Assembly (NCBI GenBank): GCA_003255065.1
Contig: QAOA01004158.1
Location: forward strand, 158,355 to 222,354
From: Cercis canadensis
Taxonomy: Eukaryota > Streptophyta > Magnoliopsida > Fabales > Fabaceae
Reading direction: 5' to 3'
Length of the DNA: 64,000 bases
Shown here piece by piece: positions 54,744-64,000 of the stretch. Numbering within the stretch: the stretch's first letter is position 1; every line of letters begins with the position of its first letter. Under the pieces are notes generated by a model. The model made no database searches and had not been told where the DNA came from. It was given only the letters and a program-made list of their open reading frames with translations. The position numbers were made by a program, and so were the translations under genes.

Positions 54744-55688
54744 TAGGGGTGTAAGGGAAGTCAGCCAAACCGGTAAAACCGATCAAATCGGACCGAACCG
54801 GAGGAAACCGGACCGAACCAAGAGACATGGTCCGGTTTTCGGTTTGAATGTTTGAAAAACCGAAGCATTTGGTTCAGTTTTCGGTTTCTATGAATAAAAA
54901 CCAGTGCTAAACCGGACCGAACCGAGTATTAGGGAACGACGTCGTTTTAGACATAAGGGTATGCCCTAACCCTAACTCTTCGACACTTCACTCACTTCAC
55001 AGTTCACACAAATCAGAAATCCTCGTGCTCGAGTTCTCCTTCCTCTCCTCGAGTTCTCTCCTTTCTCTCCTATTCTCTGACTATCCTCCATCCTCGGACT
55101 TGAAGAGCTTGCCTTGCCGTCGCTGCCTTGCCGTCGCCGCCATCGTGGACAAGTTTTTGGCCAAGAATCAAGCTATCAAGTTTTTCTTCATAAGGTATTG
55201 TGACCTAACCTTCACATCCTCTGCTTATATGTTAGGTTTAGTTAGGATTTTCTATTTATATGTTCGATTATTCAATATATATCAAGTTCTGGTTCTGGTT
55301 TGTTTCTCTTGAGTGTGATGGTTGTTGCATCTATTAGTGTGATGGTTCTGGTTTGGTTCTCTCGAGTGTGATGGTTCTGGTTTGTTTCTCTCGAGTGTGA
55401 TGGTTGCTGCATCTATTAGATGTTTATCGAGTGTGATGGTTGTCTTTTTGTATAATTCCTTGACATGGTTCATGCCCCACCTAGTTGTTTTTTGAAGGAT
55501 TTCATTTATTATGGGGCTACATATACATGATGCATAATGTATCGATTTACCTGTGGGCTGTGGCTACATTTATTGGGTTATCTATCTGCCAACTCTGTTT
55601 ATTTTTTGATTCTTTAACATTGTTACTGAAATTATTGTATGTTTTAGTTTTTTGGAGTTTTATTTTCTTGTTATTTTCAGCAAATAAA
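54744..55688 (+). mobile_element. Left part of a hAT-like DNA transposon in the RLK copy 4 promoter
   Basis: From 54744 the type-A upstream sequence is interrupted by taggggtgtaagg, followed by about 170 bases rich in ccgaaccg and cggtt motifs, typical ends and subterminal repeats of plant hAT elements. A GC-richer, leader-like stretch (54960-55190) follows, then AT-rich sequence to the N at 55689. The uninterrupted site is seen at about 1697-1706 and 6919-6928. The right end and second target duplication are missing. No transposase motif is visible. Confidence 0.65.
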
Positions 55689-55689
55689 N

Positions 55690-58600
55690 TGGGGATATCC
55701 CATCATGGTTTGTGTTCTTATCAAAACTTGACCAGTTGTGGTTAGGCTATAACAGTTTCATGGGTATGATCACACCCTCCTTATTCAACCTAACTTCACT
55801 GCAAACACTTGATCTTGCTGTTAACAAACTTCGGGGTTTTCTACCCTCCAACTTCTTCAACGCCCCTGCATTACAATGGGTGAGTGTTTATGATAACCAA
55901 ATCTCAGGCTCTATCCCAAGCTCAGTTTTCAACATATCATCACTCCAACTTATCGATCTCGGCAAAAACAACCTTTCCGGTGAAGTCCCCGAAAATATCT
56001 TCTATTACCTTCCTAAATTGGAGAAATTTAGCTTAGAAGAGAACCAGTTCGTTGGAGAAATTCCACTTAGCCTGTTTAATTGTAAGCAGCTGCAATATTT
56101 GTCGTTATATCACAATAGTTTCAAGGGAAATATACCAAGAGAGATCGGGAACTTGACAATGCTTTATTCTTTATCCCTTAGCTACAACAATTTGCAAGGT
56201 ATGATTCATTCATTTAGTTTACAAATAACCTTGTTACAAATAACCTTGTTAACTATGATATTTGAAATACAAGGACACATACTACCCTGGTATAGAATCA
56301 AAAAGTCATTTTTTTAAAGTAAAATTTCTATATTTGAAATGAGAAAAATCTTATGAAAGAAACATGAAATGTCTAAATTTGTGGATATCTTGGATTTATT
56401 ATTGATGTGCACAAAGCTTTCAAATTTTGAAATGTGATAGAATTATTCCTATTATATATGACAGGTACAATACCAAATGAGATTGGAAATCTATATAATC
56501 TGGAGAGGTTGAAACTTTCAAATGCCAACCTGAGTGGCCAAATTCCATCAGAAATTTTTAATATTTCTACAATGATAGAAATTTCCTTAGTATTCAATCA
56601 ATTCTCAAGCAGTCTACCAATGACCTTAGGCTCCGTTACTCCAAATCTTAAGGGATTATATTTAGGTGCTAATTATCTTAGTGGAAAAATCCCAAGCTCT
56701 ATTTCCAATGCTTCTTTGCTCACTCACTTAACCTTGCCAAACAATTCATTTTCTGGCTACATTCCAGAGATATTTGATAATTTAAGGAAACTTGAATTGC
56801 TTAATTTTGAAGCGAATAATTTGACTTCTGATCCTTCCAATCCAGAGTTAAATATCATAAATTCTTTAAGCAGTAGTAACTATCTAAGAACAGTAGCTTT
56901 CGCAGCAAATCATTTGAACTCCATCCTTCCAATGTCTATTGGCAATCTCTCTACTTCTCTAGAGTTCTTGGGATTTTCGTTTTGTGGAATGAGGGGTAGC
57001 ATTCCACCAAATATTGGCAACTTAAGTGGCTTAATATTACTTGACCTTGGTCAAAATCAACTGACTGGAACCATTCCAACTGAAATAGGGAAGTTACAAG
57101 AGTTACAAGTTCTCTCTCTTGATGGGAACCTGTTAGAAGGACTTCTTCCACTTGTAATATGTCAACTCAAGAGTTTGTGGAATTTGGGCTTGGCTAGTAA
57201 CAGTTTTTCCGGACCAATACCTACTTGCTTGAGTAACCTTACATTATTGAGGAGGTTTACACTTGCTGGTAATAAGTTGAACTCGACAGTCCCTTCGGAT
57301 TTGCTGAGCCTCACATATTTATTATATTTAAGCTTGTCCTCAAATGAGTTAATAGGACCTCTCCCACTACGTATTGGAAATTTAAGAGTTTTGACAGAGC
57401 TTTATTTATCAGATAATCAGTTATCAGGTAACATTCCAAGCACCATGGGAGGACTTCAAGATTTAAGTCATCTTGACTTGCAACGAAATAAATTGGAAGG
57501 ACCTATCCCTGAATCTTTTGGAAGTTTGGTGAGTTTGGAAGAACTTTATTTATCAGAAAACAATTTATCTGGTGTTATTCCCAAGTCTTTAGAGGGACTT
57601 GTGCATATGAAGTTTTTCAATGTCTCTTTCAATAAATTAGAAGGAGAGATTCCAAGTGGTGGGCCTTTTAGAAACTTGTCTTCTCAATCATTCATGGGGA
57701 ATGAAGGACTTTGTGGTGCTCCACACTTTCAAGTCTCAAAATGCAAAACTACTGCATCTAGCAAATCCCCAAAAACTACTGCAATTGTGTTGAAAATTGT
57801 TTTGCCCGCTGGGTTTGCGACATTAATATTTATATTGACCTTCTTATATGTGCTAAAATGCAAAAATCACAGCGAGTCATCCAACCCAGAGCAAGATTCA
57901 ACAGTGACAACATGGAGAAGAATTTCATATCATGAACTTCGGCAAGCTACAAATCAGTTTAGTGATGTCAATTTACTTGGCATAGGGAGCTTTGGAAAAG
58001 TATATAAAGGAATCCTCAATGACGGGATGAATGTTGCAGTAAAAGTTTTCAATTTGGAGCTTGAAGGAGGATTTAGAAGCTTTGCTTCTGAATGTGAAGT
58101 GCTAAGAAATGTCCGTCATCGAAATCTTATAAAAGTCATTAGCAGTTGTAGTAATGATATTGACTTCAAGGCATTGGTGTTGAGTTACATGCCTAACGGG
58201 AATTTAGAGAGGTGGTTATACTCCGACAATCGTGGGTTGAGTATAATGCAAAGGTTGAACATAATGATTGATGTTGCAGCAGCATTGGATTATCTACATC
58301 ATGGTTGTTCTATACCAATTGTGCATTGTGATTTAAAACCCAATAATGTATTGCTAGATCAAGATATGATTGCACATGTGACTGATTTTGGCATTGCAAA
58401 ACTCTTGGGTGGAGATTCCTTGACACACACTAAGACACTAGCCACAATGGGTTATATGGCTCCAGGTGATGTTTCTAAATCATTTTCAACTAACTTTTTT
58501 TGTTTCTTGCAAATATATCATGTTGTATAAATATTTCTAATATGTTGAAACATTTTCTAAGTTCATATTATAATATCAAATATCTTAAGAATTTTTTTCC

Positions 58601-58980
58601 CCTTACATGTAGAGTATGGATTGGAAGGAATTGTTTCTAGGCAAGGTGATGTATATAGCTATGGTATTTTGCTTATGGAAACCTTCACTGGAAAGAAGCC
58701 CACAGATGAAATGTTCCATGGAGAATTTAGTATCAAGCACTGGGTGAAAGATTCGTACCCTGATGCAATAATTGATTTTATTGGTGGCCAACTGTTTAGA
58801 GAAGACAAAGGACAATTAGCTGTTAAGAATGACTGCTTATTATCAATCATGGGGTTAGCATTAGATTGTTCAGCAGATTCTCCGAATGAAAGGAGAAATA
58901 TGAAAGATGTCTTAGCTGCACTCAAGAAGATCAAAATCAAGTTTTTGAATGAACGTAGAAATACCAGAGCATCTGTTTGA
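55690..58980 (+). CDS. LRR receptor-like kinase, subfamily XII, copy 4 (5' end lost at a gap)
   Basis: Exons 55690-56198 (partial), 56465-58465 and 58613-58980. Exons 2 and 3 have exactly the lengths of copies 1 and 2 and no visible lesion. The first residues seen are GDIPSWFVFL in the third LRR; signal peptide and cap (about 430 bases) are missing because the N at 55689 joins to transposon sequence. The membrane helix, GIGSFG loop, VAVK, HCDLKPNN (non-RD) and DFG are all present, ending NERRNTRASV. The LRR surface differs from copies 1 and 2 at many positions. The second intron acceptor is TGTAG rather than TGCAG. Whether a complete gene exists depends on the missing contig part. Confidence 0.85.
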
Positions 58981-59609
58981 GTTTGTTTACAAGTTTTTTA
59001 AGGTAAGTGTTTTTCTTTCCATGCTTGAAAGTTTTCTGAGTAACTAATAAAGTCTTATTTTTATTAGTCATATGAAGTAGCCGTATTGTTAAACTGCCAT
59101 AATAATAAAATTATATCTTCTCTATATAATTTCAGCTAAACTAATGTAGGAAAGAGTTATAGGACTGACATTCAAACATGTTTGTTGGCTAAAGACACAC
59201 ATGCCTTGTGCAAGCAATAAACCAGGTAATTAGCCTAATGGGTTTGATTTTACTTAACCCAGGGGAGATTGGATCAATCTTCAAACTGATCCTTGGAGCT
59301 GAAATAAACGCTGCTATGAAGAATCTCAAGCAGTCATTAGTGTGTGCCTGTGTGTTGTGGTTTTCATTCGAACATTCAAGTCAAGTAGGTAAACTATTAC
59401 ATGGTTTGAATATATGACTCTAAGATATTACACAAAATAATATGATATACAAATTGATATGCCACATACCTTCTATCTGAATTCAAAAAATTAAATGAAT
59501 AACAGCTTAATACTCCAACACAATTAAATTCTTCTTACTGAATGAATTCCTACCATCACACCATATGGGAATCATTCCACAACCTTCATGCACATAAACT
59601 ACAAAACCC
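58981..59609 (+). other. RLK to AGPase spacer, unit IV
   Basis: Matches 10884-11590. At about 59609 it jumps directly into the tail of the fifth AGPase exon, so the AGPase promoter, transit exon and exons 2-4 are deleted. Confidence 0.6.
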
Positions 59610-60714
59610 ATGGACTTTGTCCAAGTAAGGAATTACACTATTCAGTTGACAGTGATTTCTGTAACCATCATATATTAATTCAATTGTTACATTCAAACTA
59701 GTGACTCTCACATGCTATGACTCATGTTCGTTTTCAGAATCATCGGCAGAGTAGTGCACATATCACCCTTTTCTGTTTGCCAATGGATGACAGGTAGACA
59801 CTCGTCTAAATATTTGGAGATGCATGCATCATTGCTACTATCTGATAATTGACTAGCTTATAAACTCAAATTGGGGAAGCCACTAAGGGTGACTTATGGC
59901 CCAGGTGAACCCAGGTGAACCTAAGCTATAAACAGATTCAAAACTAATCTTTTTCACTTGAATTTTATAGCATCGTTTTTTAATGTTTTATGATTAAGAC
60001 TTAGCCTAGATAATCTTATTTCTGTAATTTTCAGCCACCGAGGTTTAGCTTTTATGATGCAGCAAAATCAAAGATTGACAATTGAAAGGTCAGTATATCT
60101 GTCTTCAAAACTTGCTCTTAGACCTTTCTGCTGCAAAATCTACACTCGCAAGCATCATAGACCATATAAATTGCCAGCTACTACAGTATGAGCTAAATTA
60201 GATAGGTATGCAATCACAGACAGAAAGCAAGTTGATATATGAGTGCAACCTTCTTAGATATCCTATTCTAACTCCACTTCTTCTTTGCTTTCAAATACCA
60301 AACTAGCATTTTATTTGTCCCTCTGCAGATTGTCGATTCAATCATATCACATGGAAGCTTTTTAACAAATTCCTTCATCGATCATAATGTAGTTGGAATC
60401 AAGTCCAGAATAAACTCAGACTCTCGCTTGAAGGTTTGGTGAATCTATTCCAATGTTATGTTATCTGAGCATTTTGTTGGAGAATTACAGAACAGGAAGA
60501 CAATGCAAATCTTTAACAGCAGTAACTCATATATACCTGATTCATCAAATGCATAGCAATTCTAAAATTTATAGGCTTAACATTCTTAAAATCTTGCTTC
60601 ATGAAAATGTAATACACTTCTAGAACAAATATATATATATATGTAGGTATTTTTATTTGCTAAGTTTGCTTATGTAGAATTATCCCATTACAATTCCATG
60701 AAGGACACAGTGAT
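59610..60714 (+). pseudogene. ADP-glucose pyrophosphorylase large subunit, pseudogene IV
   Basis: Remaining pieces: tail of the [16 protein letters not shown] exon (59610-59624), 59738-59793 (NHRQSSAHITLFCLPMDD), 60035-60088 (PPRFSFYDAAKSKIDN then stop), 60329-60433 (IVDSIISHGSFLTNSFIDHN) and the first bases of the DTVMLG exon (60704-60714). It shares two derived deletions with pseudogene I: the four middle exons, and 33 bases in the PPRFSF exon. The site of the pseudogene I retrotransposon is empty here (59796-59808). Confidence 0.9.
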
Positions 60715-60746
60715 ATGATTCATCTCATTTAACCCTTGTTGACAAT

Positions 60747-60804
60747 GAGATTGGGAACTTGACAATGCTTAAGGAGTTGAACCTTGGCTTCAACAGTTTG
60801 TAAG
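60747..60804 (+). pseudogene. RLK LRR relic 5
   Basis: The piece reads EIGNLTMLKELNLGFNSL then stop, as in relics 1-4, followed by RLK intron-like sequence. The upstream AGPase last exon is missing because the AGPase copy breaks off at 60714. No kinase exon follows. Confidence 0.75.
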
Positions 60805-61316
60805 ATATAATTCATCTCATTTAACCCTTGTTAACACCGATATGTGACATACCTTGTTAACAGTATTTTCAAGGTATGTTTGATATGAGAAAATTCATTT
60901 GAAATATATCTTATGTAAATGTGATCAAATTGTTATTGATCATGTGAAAAATATTTTTTTGAAAAAGAAAAAGAAAGTATATGACTTTGGGTCACTACAA
61001 GAAAATGACTATTTTTCACAGGAAAATTTTTTGTTTTTTTTTTTTTTTATAAGTTATGACTTTGGTTTAAACACAAAATTCATAAAATCTTGAAGGCGAC
61101 TTCAGTGTCACTCTACTATAGTCATATTTTCTCTAGTTCAAAGATTAAGAAGGAAGATGACTAAATAATGTCGCTTAGTTATATAAATGACCTTCTGTTA
61201 TTTTTAAATAAAAGGAGAGATATGTGCCATTTAAAAAATAGAATGGGAGATTATTTTCGTCGTATTGAAATATAAAATACAAAAAAAAATGTGTTTTTTT
61301 TAAGTTATATATATAT
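60805..61316. other. Intergenic, relic intron and start of block P flank
   Basis: 60805-60985 is RLK intron-like sequence, and 61040-61310 matches 41110-41395. A short open frame at 60899-61093 is intron-derived and not a gene. Confidence 0.5.
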
Positions 61317-62304
61317 GGAGGTTTCTTACCTACTTTTTATATAATTGTAGTATGACATACTTCACAAAAATAACAAATAGGAGATAGACATGTGGCTATG
61401 ACATTGGTAAGTTACAAGTTTTTAGGTTACCAGAAAGAATAGGTTAAATTATTATAATATCCGTTAAAATACAAAAATTACGTATTATGACCCCTAATTT
61501 TAGAATCGAAAAGTGGAAAGCCAGGAGGAAAAAATTCCGGTAAACTTGCTTCTTTTTCATAATGGAAGCTGCTTGTTCTGGGCTCAAAAATCACAAAACC
61601 CAGCACGAACATTAAAGCAGGTGCGAGTGCCAGAAGACCTAGTGATCCCTGCAAAACAGAGAACATATATATCCAGTAAAGTAAACTACTAACAAATAAT
61701 AATAAAGATATAGATAAAGTAAATATAGTAACATGATAAAAAAAAAATTCATTAGAAAACCAATTCCAATTCAGAATAAAAAAGTGCCTCTAATTTTGAC
61801 CAAGTAAATAGAAAAGGGGAGTAGCCATGACCAGGGAAAGAATATGCATAAGAAACAGAAATAGTGAAACACACTAACTAGCACGAAAATAACAAAAACA
61901 GTAAAACTGGTGTTGAGTGCGATTACCAAACCAGAAACCAAGCCGAGAACTCCGGCGATGATGAAATAGGGGCGGCGGCGATACCCCCGAACCGGGAAAA
62001 TATCAGTGAGGATACCCTAGATGGGTTTCATAATCCATGGAATGAAGTATAGACCCACATAAAACTGGACCACAGAGGGCTGTACCTTCTGCACGTCTTT
62101 CCAGTAGTAGTCAGCGATCACCTTCAATTTATGGGGTTTCTTTATATTTTTTATTAATTATTAGGTTAAATTTATAAAATTTAGTACTTTTGGTGGCTAT
62201 TAAATTGATCCAACGGTGGAGATTGCAATATTTGCCTCTAATAATTTAGATGTTTGTCACATCAGATGTAGTATGACATACTTATATAGTATCATAGAAT
62301 CCCC

Positions 62305-62305
<1 letters not shown>
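61317..62305. mobile_element. Insertion of about 990 bp carrying transporter exons; possible Pack-type DNA transposon
   Basis: It interrupts block P inside its (TA)n tract; the other block P copies lack it. The left end (ggaggtttcttacctact) and the inverted right end (ggggattctatgatacta) are weakly alike, and both carry the string gtagtatgacatact close to the end. Because it lies in a TA microsatellite, the target duplication cannot be sized. It holds parts of a host transporter gene in minus orientation and no transposase. A Mutator-like Pack element is a plausible but unproven reading. Confidence 0.45.
61478..62126 (-). pseudogene. Folate-biopterin transporter (BT1 family) gene fragment
   Basis: On the minus strand 62126 to about 61924 reads [20 protein letters not shown], then [12 protein letters not shown], a TAG where this family has Trp, then GILTDIFPVRGYRRRPYFII and AGVLGLVS. 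This matches the early part of plant folate-biopterin transporters of the major-facilitator type. A gcag acceptor at 61652-61649 opens a second piece, 61648 down to about 61478 (GSLGLLALAPALMFVLGF, then FEPRTSSFHYEK), like a later transmembrane exon. Most exons are absent and the stop breaks the first piece. It is a captured fragment, not a gene. Confidence 0.72.
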
Positions 62306-62307
<2 letters not shown>

Positions 62308-62347
<40 letters not shown>

Positions 62348-63340
62348 ATATGAAATTTGAATAGAAAAAGAGAATAAGAAGAAGAAAATTAGAGTTTTTT
62401 TAGGTACAATAAAGAAAGATACAAGAAAACTAACAAACAAATATAATATGCATCCTATATCAGCCAGAAAGCTTATTTGGAGGTTGGGAGTTGGTTTCTC
62501 AAAGTATGGACAAATTAACTTCCCAATCTCTTCTCTTCTACCGGGAAGTATCAAAAAGCAAAGAGCCATAGATGTCTAACTGCCAAAAATTAGAGTTGAG
62601 ACATATATACAAAATTATCATATATTAGATATAAAAATGAAAATAATTCTTAGATTAATACCATCCTGAGAACAATTTTTATTTAAAAAAGAAAAAAAAG
62701 AAGAAGATAAAACTAAATTGAATTCTGTAATTTTAATAATTTGAAATATAATATTTTCTTTTTTAGTCCATGTTCAAAATACAATGTTAAAAAAATAGAA
62801 ATAACTTTGAAGAAAAAATTAATTGGACAAACTATTAAAGAAGTTTGTCCACTTAATTACTTTCTTCCTTTCAATTGACTTGTGGCGTTCCTCAGCCTTN
62901 AAGTTTGTCCACTTAGTTACTTTCTTCCTTTCAATTGACTTGTGGCGTTCCTCAGCCTTGGTTATTATAGAAAAGGTGTTCTATTATTAATTTTAATGAG
63001 TTTTAATGTTTTATTAGATTTGTGTTGAGACATATTTCTTGTATATGTCTAAATAAAATTAAGCCAGCTCTTACTTGGTAAAACCATATATATAAATTTA
63101 CCAATGAATAGACTACCATGACGACATGATTGAATAAAGATAATAGACTTTAGGAAGTTCTTGCTTTCCATGGTGGTTGATGGAATTTTTATGTTCCACT
63201 TGAAGAAGAAATTAATTAAAAAGGTATATATGCAGCNTTAAAAAGGTAAATATGCAGCTATGGAAGAAATTTTCATTGATGAAATGAAAGTGAAGAATCA
63301 TGGAGAGATCAATTGATAGCAACTCATTAATCGGCACCAA
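62308..63340. repeat. Block P, copy 4
   Basis: Matches 90-1000 and 41400-42360. The Ns at 62900 and 63237 are each flanked by near-identical direct repeats (about 59 and 21 bases). The minus-strand exon-like frame is at 62282-62569. No intact gene is seen. Confidence 0.65.
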
Positions 63341-64000
63341 GTCAATATAATTGAGTAAAGTCTTTAAGAAGATATCCCATTGGGATTAGGTGAGATTGAG
63401 ACCACAAGAATTCATTGACAAGGCATCTCAATTAAGCCATACAATAAGTTCTAGCTACTACAGCATAATCAATTCCTAAATTTTTATATAACCAAAGTCA
63501 GTTTTTCCAACTTCCGTGTAACACGAATTTGACTTCCACAGCTTACTCACATCAAATTTTACTAAATTATAATAAAAGGCTAATTAATGCATATCTAATT
63601 GACTAATGAATAGACTTAGACTACCGAGTCAATATAATTGAGTAAAGTCTTTAAGAAGATATCCCATTTAGATTAGGTGAGATTGAGACCATAATAATTC
63701 ATTGACACGTAAGCCAAACAATTAGTACTCTAGCTATTAAAGCATAATCAATTCCTAAATTTTTATATAACCAAAACAAAAAAACGCGGAAATAAGTAAT
63801 CCCCTATTTTGCAGTTTTCTATGATATTTGAAAGATACATCTTTTATTAATTTGACCCTTAATCTTTTATTAAAAAAAAAAAAATACAATGTCCACATTT
63901 TTAAAGTATTAATCAGATTCAATTTCTATCCAAAATTGACTATTAATTTAATTATGTTTTTATTTTAATGACTTAACAATAATTTTCTCTAGAAATAACT
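63341..64000. repeat. Block Q, copy 3, running off the window
   Basis: Matches 53660-54180. Its first 150 bases are repeated within it (the string beginning ccaagtcaatataattgagt at 63348 and again near 63627). By analogy with copies 1 and 4, another RLK could lie just beyond the window end. Confidence 0.6.

Overview
This is plant nuclear DNA, almost certainly from a eudicot. It is AT-rich and has spliced genes with GT-AG introns, a young Ty3/gypsy LTR retrotransposon, a SINE, hAT-like DNA transposons and many poly(A)/poly(T) and (TA)n tracts. I cannot name the species from the sequence.

The window is a tandem array built from one composite unit. Each unit holds, in order, (1) a leucine-rich-repeat receptor-like kinase (RLK) gene of the LRR-XII type (FLS2/EFR/Xa21/At3g47570-like, non-RD kinase), (2) a copy of the large-subunit gene of ADP-glucose pyrophosphorylase (AGPase), now always a pseudogene, and (3) a chimeric relic in which the last AGPase exon runs straight into RLK leucine-rich repeats, followed in most copies by the last RLK kinase exon. 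The units are separated by repeated AT-rich upstream blocks, called here P, Q, A (upstream of RLK copies 0, 1 and 4) and B (upstream of copies 2 and 3).

Layout: 1-1966 blocks P and A; 1967-2252 RLK copy 0 (5' stub); 2254-3882 recombined promoter B/AGPase/RLK relic; 4860-7179 blocks P, Q and A; 7180-10883 RLK copy 1 (intact, 1101 aa); 11876-21380 AGPase pseudogene I, split by a retrotransposon at 13660-18842; 21325-22362 relic; 22363-26839 mostly unique sequence with a SINE and an old kinase relic; 26929-29280 block B; 29281-34261 RLK copy 2 (intact once an assembly duplication is allowed for); 35240-39289 AGPase pseudogene II; 39234-40076 relic; 41380-42695 block P and an RLK stub; 43091-44792 AGPase/RLK relic with a 105-bp minisatellite; 45720-47860 block B; 47861-51725 RLK copy 3 (pseudogene); 52010-54745 blocks B, Q and A; 54744-55688 half of a hAT-like element; 55690-58980 RLK copy 4 (5' end lost at a gap, otherwise intact); 59610-60714 AGPase pseudogene IV; 61317-62305 an insertion carrying folate-biopterin transporter fragments; 62308-64000 blocks P and Q.

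The live content is two or three near-identical candidate immune receptors plus one retrotransposon. The receptors differ mainly at the exposed residues of the LRR beta-strands, which suggests a diversifying ligand-recognition cluster. The assembly has twenty N sites, nineteen single Ns and one 10-N run. Many single Ns are flanked by near-identical direct repeats, so several small duplications are probably unmerged contig ends rather than biology.
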